Source: Desulfosporosinus shakirovi (GTDB lineage Bacteria; Bacillota; Desulfitobacteriia; Desulfitobacteriales; Desulfitobacteriaceae). From it: a stretch of 64,000 nucleotides of DNA. The position numbers were made by a program, and so were the translations under genes. The stretch lies in assembly GCF_020595055.1 (NCBI RefSeq), contig NZ_JAJDOO010000018.1, positions 32,130 to 96,129 of the forward strand, read 5' to 3'. Of the stretch, positions 6,361 to 15,498 are shown piece after piece (positions within the stretch are counted from its first letter, which is position 1; each line of letters opens with the position of its first letter). Below the pieces are notes generated by a model. That model was given only the letters and a program-made list of their open reading frames with translations. It was not told the origin of the DNA and ran no database searches.

Positions 6361-9039
6361 TTAGACTTTTGAAATCTTTACGCCACACACTTTATACTCG
6401 TAGGTTTTGGTGACTTTATCATAGGCTCCATTGGTCAAGACGTTAGTCGGTGAATCAAAATAATGAAGGGTCATAAAGACCATACCCACGGGAACTCGTT
6501 CCGTAATCATAATTTTAGTTTTAAGCTCACCACGACGGGAAGCGACTTTGACTTGTTCACCGTCTTCGAGTCCAAGTTGTTTGGCATCCGAAGGGTTAAT
6601 CTCAGCCAACTCTTCCGGAGAATGGGTCTCAAGAGATGGAGAGTGTTGTGTGAAAACATTGTAATGGGAAAGTTTTCGTCCGGTACTGAGTAAGAGTGGA
6701 TACTCCTCATCCGGTAATTCTGCAGGCAGCTGATTCTCTATCGCCACGAACTGTCCTTTGCCTCGGGTGAATTTCCCCTCATGTAAGAACTTCGTCCCTG
6801 GATGTTCAGCATGCGGCACCGGCCATTGCAGACCTTGTGTTCCTAAGCGCTCATGAGTGATCCCAGCAAATTGAGGGGTAAGCTTCGCAATCTCTTGCAT
6901 AACTTCTTCCGAAGATTGATATTCGAAGGGATAACCCATACGAGTTGCTAATTCAGAAATGATCTCCCCATCTGTCTTAGCATCACCGATAGGTTTAATG
7001 GCTTGATTAACCATTTGCACTCGCCGCTCAGTGTTCGAGAATGTGCCTGTCTTCTCAGCATAACTAGCTCCAGGTAAGACAACATCTGCCAACTTAGCTG
7101 TTTCGGACAAGAAGATTTCTTGGACTACAAGGAAATCAAGGGCCTGCAGACCTTTGCGCACATGGTTCGCATCGGCATCTGTAATGACTGGATCTTCTCC
7201 TAAGACATATAACGCCCGTAAATCTTTACTAACCGCTGCTTCAAACATGTCAGGAATCATAAAGCCCGGATTAGGGTCTAAGGGAACTCCCCAAGCGGCT
7301 TCGAATTTCGCCTGCACTTCTGGATTTGCGACCTTTTGGTAGCCGGGATAAACGTCAGGTAGTGCACCCATGTCGCAGGCACCCTGAACATTGTTTTGGC
7401 CACGCATTGGGTTGACCCCCGAACTTTCTTTACCGATATTACCGGTTAACATGGCCAGGTTCGCCAAGCTCATGACGTTATCCGTACCACAGGTGTGCTC
7501 AGTAATTCCTAAAGTATAGAAGATTTGAGCTCGTTCCGCAGTAGCATAAATTTTAGCGGCCTCTATGAGATTCTCCACGGGAACTCCCGTTACTTTGCTT
7601 ACTACTTCGGGTGTATATTTTTGCACGGCTTCACGAACTTTTTCAAAGCCTTCTGTTCGTTCTTCAATGAACTCTCGATCTTCCCATCCGTTAGCAAGAA
7701 TAATGTTCATAATCCCGTTTATCAGAGCAATATCAGTACCCGGACGAAGTCTTAACCAAACATCTGAATGGTCAGCAAGATCGATGCGCCGAGGATCGGC
7801 CACAATTAGCTTTGCACCCTTAGCCAACGCTTGCTTCATTTTCGTTCCAATAACCGGATGAGCCTCAGTTGCGTTTGAACCAATTACAAACATTACTTTG
7901 GTGTTTGGAATTTCATTAATAGAGTTAGTCATCGCTCCGGATCCAAATGAGGTGGCCAGACCGGCCACAGTGGGAGCGTGTCAAGTCCTGGCGCAGTGAT
8001 CGATATTGTTCGTACCGATTACCGCGCGCATGAATTTTTGCATAAGATAATTTTCCTCGTTAGTGCAATGGGCAGAACTTAAAGCAGCAATAGAGTTAGG
8101 ACCGTGGGTCTTCTTGATCTCGCCTAACTTCGTGGCGATTAAATCTAAGGCCTCATCCCATTCCGCTGGAACCAGTACTCCATCTTTCCTGATCAGAGGC
8201 GTTGTGAGACGATTATCACTGTAAATCATGTCCATTCCAAAGCGACCTTTGACACATAAAGCTTTGCCATTAACAGGGGCATCCGGATTGGAGGTCACCC
8301 CAATCACTTTTCCATCTTTAACATTCAGGTCAAAGTTACATCCAACACCACAGAATGGGCATGTAGTTTGGACTTTCGACACTTCCCAAGGACGTCCTTT
8401 ACCGACCATTTGCTTCTCTACCAAGGCCCCTACCGGACAGACTGAGACACATGAACCGCAGAAATCACAGTCGGACTCATTATAGGGCAAATTGAAGGCC
8501 GGACCCACTTGGGTATCAAATCCACGATGGGAGAAATCGAGAATGCTTTTTCCCTGAATTTCAGAACACGCTTTGATACATTTTCCACACAGGATACATT
8601 TATTCTGATCCCTTAAAATGAAAGGGTTCCCACTGTCGATCGGAAGATTGCGTTTCTCCCCTTGATAAACTTCACCGTTTACACCATAGTCATAAGCATA
8701 CTCTGCTAAAGAACAATCCCCCATCTTCTGGCAAGTCATGCAGTCTAAGGGATGATTGGCTACTAACAGTTCCAAGATTACTTTGCGTGCATTGCGGACT
8801 TTAGGATTTTGAGTCTCTACTTTCATGCCCTGTGTTGCCTGTGTCACGCAAGAAGGTGGCAGATTGCGCATTCCTTCGATTTGAACGACACACAAACGGC
8901 AGGCACCAGCAGAGGTGAGCTCCGGTGCATGACACAAGGTAGGAATCGGAATATTATTCATGCGACAGGCATCAAGTACGGTCGTTCCCTTAGGAACGCT
9001 GACTTCACGTCCATCAATTGTTAATGTAAGCCACTCCAA
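6361..9039 (-). CDS. fdhA: NAD-linked formate dehydrogenase alpha subunit, selenocysteine-containing
   Basis: One 892-residue gene interrupted only by an in-frame TGA at 7981-7983. The context NNIDHCART-U-HAPTVAG matches the selenocysteine site of E. coli FdhF (CARVUHGP), so TGA is Sec, at about residue 353. A bSECIS hairpin follows directly. N-terminal domains are NuoG-like: [2Fe-2S] (Cys36, 47, 50, 64), a HPLDCMTC-type [4Fe-4S] site, two ferredoxin clusters (about 140-210), then the molybdopterin region with its own [4Fe-4S] (CPFCGVGC). The start is TTG at 9039 behind AGGAG. No Tat signal, so cytoplasmic. With the NuoF- and NuoE-like genes upstream it should form an NAD(P)-linked, possibly ferredoxin-bifurcating, formate dehydrogenase. 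Confidence 0.97.
7952..7968 (-). promoter_or_regulatory. Bacterial SECIS hairpin in fdhA mRNA
   Basis: On the coding strand a perfect 6-bp stem (GTGGCC / GGCCAC) carries a GGTCT loop, beginning 12 bases after the UGA. A short stem with a GGUC-type apical loop at this distance is the SelB-binding SECIS seen in E. coli fdhF. It sits wholly inside coding sequence (TVAGLAT). Confidence 0.9.
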
Positions 9040-9094
9040 AGTGTTTCACTCCTCTCAGTTTGTCCATCTCATATGATAGTTTCTTGATCATTTA

Positions 9095-10891
9095 TTAGGC
9101 TCGACTAACCGCACCAAACTTGCATTTGTCTATACAGGTTCCACATTTGATGCACTTGTCTTCATCAATGACATACGGAGTATTGGTCTTCTTATCCCCT
9201 GAAATGCAATTAGTCGGACAGTTTTTAGCACAGAGGCTACACATCTTGCATTTCTCCACATCAATGGTATAACTCAGTAAAGCTGAGCAATTATGGGCAG
9301 GACACTTATGGTTACGAATATGAGCCTCATACTCATGCCTAAAGTATTTAAGCGTTGCAAGAATAGGGTTTGGTGCAGACTGACCCAATCCACATAGGGA
9401 GGTTTCTTTGATAGTTAAGGCAAGAGTCTCTAATGTATCAAGATCTTCCTCTTTTCCTTCTCCCTTGGTGATTCTATCGAGGATCTCGTACATCCGCGTG
9501 GTTCCCTCTCGACAGGGGGTACATTTCCCACAAGATTCTTTCTTGGTAAAGTTTAAGAAATAACGGGCAATATCCACCATGCAAGTGGTCTCATCCATGA
9601 TGACAAGTCCACCGGAGCCAACCATTGCCCCAGCTTGCATCAAAGTATCATAATCCACAGAGAGATCGAGCATGTCATCAGGCAAGCATCCACCGGAAGG
9701 GCCTCCAATTTGCACTGCTTTAAATTTCTTACCGCCTTGAATACCATCTCCGATGCCAAAGATGATCTCCCTAAGTGTTGTGCCCATCGGGACTTCTACT
9801 AAACCTGTATTGTTTACTTTACCGGTCAAAGCAAAGATCTTTGTCCCTTTACTTTTTTCCGTTCCAAATTGACCATACCACTCTGCGCCGTTGCGCAAAA
9901 TATGAGGAATATTGGACCAAGTTTCTACGTTATTGTTATTAGTTGGTTTTCCCCATAGTCCACTAACAGCAGGAAAGGGTGGTCGAACTCTTGGCATTCC
10001 GCGTTTCCCTTCGATGGAAGCAATCAAAGCAGTTTCTTCTCCGCAAACAAAAGCTCCAGCCCCTTCAAACACATTGAGATGAAAATTAAAGCCTGAGCCC
10101 AGAATGTTATCTCCTAGGTAACCAGCTTCCTCTGCTTGCCTGATCGCAATTCCCAAATGCTTAATGGCTAAAGGATATTCTGCACGACAGTAAACGTATC
10201 CTTCGTCTGCTCCGATGGCATAAGCCCCAATAAGCATTCCCTCAATAACAGAATGTGGATCTCCCTCCAGCACACTGCGATCCATGAATGCACCAGGATC
10301 TCCTTCGTCTGCATTACAAATAATATATTTTTTATCACTTGGAGTTGAACGACAGAAACCCCACTTTAATCCTGTAGGGAAGCCAGCGCCACCACGACCA
10401 CGAAGCCCGGACTTCTTGACTTCTTCCAAGACATCTTCAGGTGACATCTCTTTAAGGGCCTTTTCTATGCCTTTATAGCCATCCCGTGCCGTATAATCCT
10501 CAATCTTCTTAGGATCAATTACCCCGCAGTTATGAAGAATTATTCGATGTTGCTTCGCGAAAAACTTAATATCGGCCATTAAACTTACTGGTTTTTGAGT
10601 TGTTTGATCGACAAGAAGTAGTCGTTCAACTCGTTCCCCTTTGATAAGCTCTTGCTCAACAATTTCCGCAACATCTTCCCCTGTAACCCGGGTATATAAG
10701 ATCTGCTGTGGTTCAATAACGAGCGTTGGTCCCTTTTCACAAAACCCTTGACATCCTGTCCCAACGACACTTACAGTTTCTTCAAGTCCTTGCCGCTTGA
10801 TCTCATCATTTAGAATATCGATGATCGGAAGTGCTCCCGAAGAGGCACATCCCGTCCCTGCACAAACTAGAATCCGTTGGTTCTCAGCCAT
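9095..10891 (-). CDS. NuoF-like NADH-binding subunit of the formate dehydrogenase complex
   Basis: A 598-residue flavoprotein. The N-terminal thioredoxin-like [2Fe-2S] domain is about residues 1-100 (CAGTGCASSG, GTGCQGFCEKGP). The NuoF core has the FMN/NADH segments GRGGAGFPTGLKWGF and NADEGDPGAF. The NuoF [4Fe-4S] motif ESCGKCTPCREGT lies near residue 465, and two C-terminal ferredoxin clusters (CKMCSLCAKNCP, CIKCGTCIDKC) follow. This is the HydB/NfnB-like form found in bifurcating hydrogenases and formate dehydrogenases. It lies between the NuoE-like gene and fdhA on the same strand and should pass electrons between NAD(H) and FdhA. Confidence 0.95.
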   Translation of the reverse strand: MAENQRILVCAGTGCASSGALPIIDILNDEIKRQGLEETVSVVGTGCQGFCEKGPTLVIEPQQILYTRVTGEDVAEIVEQELIKGERVERLLLVDQTTQKPVSLMADIKFFAKQHRIILHNCGVIDPKKIEDYTARDGYKGIEKALKEMSPEDVLEEVKKSGLRGRGGAGFPTGLKWGFCRSTPSDKKYIICNADEGDPGAFMDRSVLEGDPHSVIEGMLIGAYAIGADEGYVYCRAEYPLAIKHLGIAIRQAEEAGYLGDNILGSGFNFHLNVFEGAGAFVCGEETALIASIEGKRGMPRVRPPFPAVSGLWGKPTNNNNVETWSNIPHILRNGAEWYGQFGTEKSKGTKIFALTGKVNNTGLVEVPMGTTLREIIFGIGDGIQGGKKFKAVQIGGPSGGCLPDDMLDLSVDYDTLMQAGAMVGSGGLVIMDETTCMVDIARYFLNFTKKESCGKCTPCREGTTRMYEILDRITKGEGKEEDLDTLETLALTIKETSLCGLGQSAPNPILATLKYFRHEYEAHIRNHKCPAHNCSALLSYTIDVEKCKMCSLCAKNCPTNCISGDKKTNTPYVIDEDKCIKCGTCIDKCKFGAVSRA

Positions 10892-10903
10892 CCCTTTATC
10901 CTC

Positions 10904-11386
10904 CTACTCGTATTTGGCCAATATCCCGGCAATGCTCTCCGGTAATAATCGTCCATGAACCTCATTATTGATAGATATCACCGGTGCCAGGCCACACGCT
11001 CCAATACATGCTATAACTTCCAAGGTAAAGCGACCATCTTCGGTCGTAGCTCCATCTTTAATCTTTAATTCTTTCTCGATCGTTTCAACGATCTTGGCGC
11101 CTCCACGAACATGGCAAGCTGTTCCCAAACAGATATTGATTAAATTTCGTCCCACTGGCGTTTGACGGAACTGGGCATAGAACGTGACCACACCATAAAT
11201 TCTTGCTACTGGAATACGAGTTGCTTTACTGATGTGTTTAATTACATGGGCCGGTAAATACCCATACACTTCTTGGGCTCCTTGTAAAATCGGGATAAGA
11301 GGACCATTGCCATGTTTGTGCTTGTCAATAATTTGATCTAACTTAATTTGCTTAGGATCTACTAACTCCTCACACGCAGTGCTCAA
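10904..11386 (-). CDS. NuoE-like [2Fe-2S] subunit of the formate dehydrogenase complex
   Basis: A 160-residue thioredoxin-like ferredoxin of the NuoE/HydC family. The four cluster cysteines are in CLGTACHVRGG and CIGACG, spaced as in NuoE, after the family helices (GVVTFYAQFRQTPVG). It lies 12 bases upstream of the NuoF-like gene and 11 bases after the 5-formyl-THF cyclo-ligase gene, so all four genes are one transcription unit. It relays electrons to the flavin subunit. Confidence 0.95.
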   Translation of the reverse strand: MSTACEELVDPKQIKLDQIIDKHKHGNGPLIPILQGAQEVYGYLPAHVIKHISKATRIPVARIYGVVTFYAQFRQTPVGRNLINICLGTACHVRGGAKIVETIEKELKIKDGATTEDGRFTLEVIACIGACGLAPVISINNEVHGRLLPESIAGILAKYE

Positions 11387-11397
11387 AAAAATCCCTC

Positions 11398-11997
11398 CTA
11401 TTGAATTCCTATCGTTTCAAAATCGTAGACCGTTTTCTCCGTGATTAATTTAGTCATTTTGGCATCGTGTTCATCAACTGGTACTTGTCCGATAATTTGG
11501 CATTCGAAAGCAATCGCAACTCTAGGCGTTGAGGGTTTTATCCGCATAAAAAAGCGATCATAGAAGCCTCCCCCATACCCTAAACGATTCCCTTGCAGAT
11601 CAAAACCTGCCCCGGGCACAACAACTAAATCAATCTCTAAAGGATTTACTTCATCTTTCGTCAGTTTGGGTTCACGGATTCCCCAAACTCCTGGCTCAAG
11701 ATCTAATGCCAGATTACTGACTTCGAGTGGAAGAAGTATGCCTTTAGGGGCACAACGAGGTAATATCAGCTTTTTGTTACACGCTATTGTCGCCTCCGCT
11801 AAGTCCGTCGTTTCCACTTCATCGCGAAAGTTAAGAAATAACATCACTGTATGAGCCTTTTGGAAGTCCGGTAAATCCCGAAGTTTTTGCTGAATAATTA
11901 AACTTTTGGTCCTTCTCTCTTTCTCGCCCAAAACAGCTCGCTGAGTTAAACACGATTTGCGTACTTCGGCCTTCAAGTTCATTTTTTCCTCATTCAT
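11398..11997 (-). CDS. 5-formyltetrahydrofolate cyclo-ligase
   Basis: A 199-residue 5-FCL family protein that converts 5-formyl-THF to 5,10-methenyl-THF using ATP. The basic N-terminus (RKSCLTQRAVL) and the C-terminal VVPGAGFDLQGNRLGYGGGFYDRF motif, which binds ATP and phosphate, are characteristic. It is the first gene of the formate dehydrogenase operon. That placement ties one-carbon folate repair to formate metabolism; co-regulation is inferred from 11-12 base spacing. Confidence 0.95.
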   Translation of the reverse strand: MNEEKMNLKAEVRKSCLTQRAVLGEKERRTKSLIIQQKLRDLPDFQKAHTVMLFLNFRDEVETTDLAEATIACNKKLILPRCAPKGILLPLEVSNLALDLEPGVWGIREPKLTKDEVNPLEIDLVVVPGAGFDLQGNRLGYGGGFYDRFFMRIKPSTPRVAIAFECQIIGQVPVDEHDAKMTKLITEKTVYDFETIGIQ

Positions 11998-12167
11998 CGT
12001 AGAGCTTCCCTTTCGGTAGAATCTCGTGCCTTTAAATTAATTCGATTAATATTATCGAAATCCTTCCACTTTAATGAAAAATTTTGATAATATTCTCAAT
12101 ATGCAAACATATCGTCCCCCATATTCATATTATTTACATAAATGAAACAGTATTTCAACCCACAGAG

Positions 12168-12341
12168 TTATCCACTTATGGAATCTAACTATTTCGGCTT
12201 GTCCATAGGTTATCCACATTATCCACAGGACCTGTGGATAATACTATCCCAAACTATCATTTTTTGCGTAAAGCTCTAAAACCGCTATTATGACTTATCT
12301 ACAGACTTATCCACATTGTCCACAGGCCCACCTTATCCACA
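12168..12341. promoter_or_regulatory. DnaA-box cluster
   Basis: Within 174 bases there are five plus-strand or minus-strand perfect TTATCCACA sites (12210, 12219, 12233 on the minus strand, 12307, 12333) plus one-mismatch sites TTATCCACT (12168), TTATCTACA (12295) and TTGTCCACA (12316). The pair at 12219 and 12233 is head-to-head, forming a 25-base palindrome centred on 12230. No dnaA, dnaN or other origin genes are nearby. I therefore read this as a secondary DnaA-binding locus, not oriC. From memory, B. subtilis has a DnaA-box cluster at gcp (=tsaD), which would make the location conserved. Confidence 0.8.
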
Positions 12342-12426
12342 GAACATATGATTCATCCTCTGCTCCTCAACCCAGCCTAGACGCATCGTGACATAATCGC
12401 GACGTTTTTACGCAACCAAAAAATAG

Positions 12427-12473
12427 CAAACTATCGTTCAAACTCCTGATGCAGAAGCTTGAACGATAGTTTG
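12427..12473 (-). terminator. Terminator of the tsaE-tsaB-rimI-tsaD operon
   Basis: Perfect 15-bp arms (CAAACTATCGTTCAA and its complement) around a 17-base loop lie 27 bases after the tsaD stop. On the minus strand the stem is followed by CTATTTTTTGG, a usable U-tract. Confidence 0.8.
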
Positions 12474-12499
12474 TTTGCGTCGTAAAGGTCACTCATTGT

Positions 12500-13528
12500 C
12501 TACACAAGTCCGAGTCCCGGAATCGCGTTAAGGGTCCAAGGGGCAAAATCCCCTTTCAAATAATGATAGTACCCTGCTGTTGCAATCATAGCTCCATTGT
12601 CCGTACAGAAAACGGGCGACGGATAAACCAAACAAACACCTTTCTCAGCCAACTTCTGGTCCAGAGTTTCACGCAACAACCTATTGGCCGCAACCCCCCC
12701 TGCCAAAAGCAAGGTCTTGACTCTAGTTTCCTTGATAGCATGCAAAGTCTTTCGAACCAGAACATCCACCACTGCTTGCTGGAAAGAAGCTGCAATATCC
12801 GGAACACTGAGTGTCTCTCCCCGCATACGGGCAGAATTTAAGGCATTTAAAACAGCAGATTTCATACCGCTGAAACTAAAATCCAAACTGCCCGGCTCTA
12901 ACATTGCGCGAGGGAAATTAAATGCTTGCGCGTTCCCTTCTTGAGCGATTCTTTGAATCTGAGGACCTCCAGGATAACCCAATCCTAAGGTTCTAGCCAC
13001 TTTATCCAGTGCTTCTCCTGCCGCATCATCCCGTGTGTGCCCTAAAACCTTATATTGCCCGTGGGCTTCCAATAAAATGAGATGAGTATGTCCTCCCGAT
13101 ACTAACAAGGCAAGAAGCGGAAATTTCAAATCCTGATGCTCCAAAAAGTTTGCATAGATGTGCGCTTCCAGGTGATTAATGCCAATCAGCGGAACTCCAG
13201 CCGCATATGCCATTGCTTTAGCTCCTGAAACCCCAACTAATAGGGATCCGACCAGCCCTGGTCCATAGGTTACAGCAATCGCCGATAAATCTCTAAAACT
13301 CAGTCTTGCCTCATCCAAAGCTTGTTGCACAACCGGCTGAAAATGCAAGCTGTGTTCACGCGAGGCAATTTCCGGCACAACCCCTCCATACTTCTGATGT
13401 GTGGTTATTTGCGAAGATATGACATGACTTCGCAAATCTCTTCCGTTCAACAAAACGGCCGCTGAAGTCTCATCACAGCTCGTTTCAATCCCCAAAATTA
13501 CAACATCGCTCTTTTGACTCTCCGTCAT
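12500..13528 (-). CDS. tsaD: tRNA N6-threonylcarbamoyladenosine transferase TsaD
   Basis: A 342-residue TsaD/Gcp/Kae1 protein. It opens with ILGIETSCDETSAAV, carries the metal-binding INHLEAHIY (HxxxH) motif near residues 118-126, and ends with the SPVFCTDNGAMIA phosphate/metal segment. It transfers threonylcarbamoyl from TC-AMP to A37 of ANN-decoding tRNAs together with TsaB and TsaE. It overlaps rimI by 4 bases, and the whole tsaE-tsaB-rimI-tsaD order matches many Firmicutes. Confidence 0.98.
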   Translation of the reverse strand: MTESQKSDVVILGIETSCDETSAAVLLNGRDLRSHVISSQITTHQKYGGVVPEIASREHSLHFQPVVQQALDEARLSFRDLSAIAVTYGPGLVGSLLVGVSGAKAMAYAAGVPLIGINHLEAHIYANFLEHQDLKFPLLALLVSGGHTHLILLEAHGQYKVLGHTRDDAAGEALDKVARTLGLGYPGGPQIQRIAQEGNAQAFNFPRAMLEPGSLDFSFSGMKSAVLNALNSARMRGETLSVPDIAASFQQAVVDVLVRKTLHAIKETRVKTLLLAGGVAANRLLRETLDQKLAEKGVCLVYPSPVFCTDNGAMIATAGYYHYLKGDFAPWTLNAIPGLGLV

Positions 13529-13992
13529 ATCTTATTCACTTCCATTCCTAAATCAGCCCACATTATCAGTGCATCTTCTCCAGTATCAGCATAGTATCCT
13601 TTGCGAATCCCCGCTGTGGCAAAACCTAATCGGCTATATAAAGACTGTGCAGGGCTATTCGATTCCCGAACTTCAAGTGTCATCCGTTCCATACCTTCTT
13701 GCACCATTTTCTCCATCACGAAACGCATTAGAAATTCTCCCCAATGCTTCCCTCTATAGTTTGGAGCAATAGCCACGTTTGTAATATGACCCTCATCCAA
13801 AATAAACCATAATCCCATGTAACCGATTACCTTATCATCCAACTCCAAGCAAACATAACGTGCATACTCATTATCTTTTAGTTCTGCTTTAAAAGCCTGC
13901 AAAGACCAGGGCGTAGAAAAAGAGGCAATCTCAATCTCCATAATTGCCTCGAGATCATCCATAAGCATGGGACGTATAATTCCGTTACTCAT
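13525..13992 (-). CDS. rimI: Ribosomal-protein-alanine N-acetyltransferase RimI
   Basis: A GNAT-family acetyltransferase of about 155 residues; RimI acetylates the N-terminal Ala of ribosomal protein S18. Visible are the acceptor-side segment FSTPWSLQAFKAEL, the acetyl-CoA loop NYRGKHWGEFLMRFV, and LEVRESNSPAQSLYSRLGF. The acetyl-CoA loop has Trp where a Gly is common (RxxGxG/A), a mild variation. A longer frame reaches 14115, but ATG 13992 follows GGAGGAG and starts the domain. It overlaps tsaB by 8 bases. Confidence 0.92.
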   Translation of the reverse strand: MSNGIIRPMLMDDLEAIMEIEIASFSTPWSLQAFKAELKDNEYARYVCLELDDKVIGYMGLWFILDEGHITNVAIAPNYRGKHWGEFLMRFVMEKMVQEGMERMTLEVRESNSPAQSLYSRLGFATAGIRKGYYADTGEDALIMWADLGMEVNKI

Positions 13993-14716
13993 GTCCCTCG
14001 CTCCTCCGCGCTTCCTCTTTCTTCGCCCAATTAACCTCCGCCTCAGAAAAGCGGATGTAATACGGCTCAACCCTTTCTCCTTCGCCCGTTTCTTGCCATC
14101 GTTGCCATACTGCACTTACAGCATAAGCACCACGAGGTAAACTTATGTACTCCGGTAAAATCACCGCTCGCTCGCCCAGTACTTCCTCTATACGCCCCTT
14201 AGCTTTCTCCGCCGCATCTCCAACGAAACAAATAGAACGGTCTAATCTCTTTAGATATTCCAACCATTTATCTATAGGCATGGCCTGTGGCGAAGTTAAA
14301 CAAGCAGCCTTTTCAGCTCCTCGCGTCCAGTTATAACGCGCCGTATACCATTCATTCTTGCGTGCATCCAAAATGGGAACAACATCTTCCATTCTTCCCT
14401 TACCAGCCCAAGCTAAGGCATCCAAAGACACTACGGCAATCAGCGGGAGCTTCAGAACCTGTGCCAATCCCTGTGCTGTAGCGATTCCAATCCGAATGCC
14501 GGTGAACGAACCCGGCCCACGCACTACGCCGATCATATTTAATTCCTGAAGTGTCCAGTCTGCAGCTTTGAGCAGTTGATCCAGCATAGGAATAATACGC
14601 TCTGAATGGGTCTTTGTAGTATTTAAAAAACCTTCGCCAACTAGTCTTTTATCTTCACCTAAAGCCACAGCTGTAACTTTTGTGGTTGTATCTATCGTTA
14701 AGTACTTCATCTGCAT
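13985..14716 (-). CDS. tsaB: tRNA threonylcarbamoyladenosine biosynthesis protein TsaB
   Basis: A 243-residue TsaB (YeaZ). The N-terminus YLTIDTTTKVTAVAL is the ASKHA-fold first strand, and GVVRGPGSFTGIRIGIATAQGL near residues 63-84 is the family signature. It lacks the metal site of TsaD and acts as its dimerisation partner in t6A synthesis. It sits 8 bases after tsaE and overlaps rimI. Confidence 0.97.
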   Translation of the reverse strand: MQMKYLTIDTTTKVTAVALGEDKRLVGEGFLNTTKTHSERIIPMLDQLLKAADWTLQELNMIGVVRGPGSFTGIRIGIATAQGLAQVLKLPLIAVVSLDALAWAGKGRMEDVVPILDARKNEWYTARYNWTRGAEKAACLTSPQAMPIDKWLEYLKRLDRSICFVGDAAEKAKGRIEEVLGERAVILPEYISLPRGAYAVSAVWQRWQETGEGERVEPYYIRFSEAEVNWAKKEEARRSEGHE

Positions 14717-14723
14717 CCTCCTA

Positions 14724-15197
14724 TTATTTGAAGAGAAACTCTAAACGTTGCTCCCAACTGGAGTCTTTAGCATGAAAGATAATCTCACGGGGCATTTCTC
14801 CACTTCCACGAATCTCAACATTTAAACAGTCATCCGGCAAATAATCCTCTGCAATTTCTGGCCATTCAATTAAACAAATTGCATCATCCACGAACGCATC
14901 TTCAATCCCGATGACTTCAGCTTCTTCCGGGTGTCGCAATCGATATAGATCCATGTGAATTAAACGGATCTTAGTACCTTTTATAAGGCTCTCATATTCA
15001 TGTATCAAAGTGAAGGTCGGGCTGGTCATAGGGCCGACGACACCTAACCCTTTGCCAATTCCTTGGGCAAAGGCCGTTTTCCCGGCACCTAAATCTCCCG
15101 TCAGCCCAACCACATCTCCACCAAGCAAACACTCACTTAGTTGTTTCCCCAACTCCTGGGTTCGCTCAAAGGTTAAACTCGTAACTCTATAATCCAT
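14724..15197 (-). CDS. tsaE: tRNA threonylcarbamoyladenosine ATPase TsaE
   Basis: A 157-residue P-loop protein with Walker A GDLGAGKTAFAQG near residues 34-46 and the TSPTFTLIHEY and HMDLYRL segments typical of TsaE (YjeE). It is the ATPase that resets the TsaBD complex in t6A formation. It is the first gene of the operon; just upstream is an inverted repeat at 15211-15235. Confidence 0.97.
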   Translation of the reverse strand: MDYRVTSLTFERTQELGKQLSECLLGGDVVGLTGDLGAGKTAFAQGIGKGLGVVGPMTSPTFTLIHEYESLIKGTKIRLIHMDLYRLRHPEEAEVIGIEDAFVDDAICLIEWPEIAEDYLPDDCLNVEIRGSGEMPREIIFHAKDSSWEQRLEFLFK

Positions 15198-15210
15198 TTC
15201 TATTCCCCCT

Positions 15211-15235
15211 GATACAATAACACTATTATTGTATC
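15211..15235. promoter_or_regulatory. Inverted repeat at the tsaE start
   Basis: Perfect 10-bp arms (GATACAATAA / TTATTGTATC) around CACTA lie immediately before the ribosome binding site of tsaE. The position suits an operator or a leader hairpin. I cannot name a cognate regulator. Confidence 0.45.
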
Positions 15236-15498
15236 CAAAGACATTCGCCCCCCAAACTCCAAAAACAATTCAGAGTTATGCCTGCTGCTTAAACCCAAGC
15301 AAACTGCTCTGCCAGAAAAAATACAAACTTATACAACCCTTATCAAGTTAAGAATAGGTGCCGTTTAAAGAAACAGGCAGTTTTGCCTTCATTAATTTAA
15401 CACTCCATTTCAGTCAGTCCCCAGTTCTCCCCTCTGAAATGCTGTCATGATTGGAGAAACCCCAGATCACTGGACATGAGATTTCCTGCAATTCCCAA
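15236..15498. other. Intergenic region between tsaE and the amidohydrolase gene
   Basis: About 260 bases without a supported gene or clear terminator. Promoter sequences for the tsa operon probably lie here, but I see no unambiguous -35/-10 pair. Confidence 0.4.

Larger units (their letters stand above)
11998..12499. other. Intergenic DnaA-box region between tsaD and the FDH operon
   Basis: No gene is supported in these 500 bases. The left third is AT-rich. The middle (12168-12341) is a cluster of TTATCCACA-type sites annotated separately, and the right end holds the tsaD terminator. Confidence 0.6.

Noticed and set aside
7981..9039. Separate short iron-sulfur protein gene ending at TGA 7981, with a second gene starting at GTG 7968
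   Set aside because: The two frames are continuous, the TGA sits in the selenocysteine motif of formate dehydrogenase, and a SECIS hairpin follows. They are one gene.
12168..12341. Chromosomal origin oriC
   Set aside because: DnaA boxes are abundant, but there is no dnaA, dnaN, rpmH or gidA nearby and no clear AT-rich unwinding element beside the boxes, so a secondary DnaA locus is more likely.
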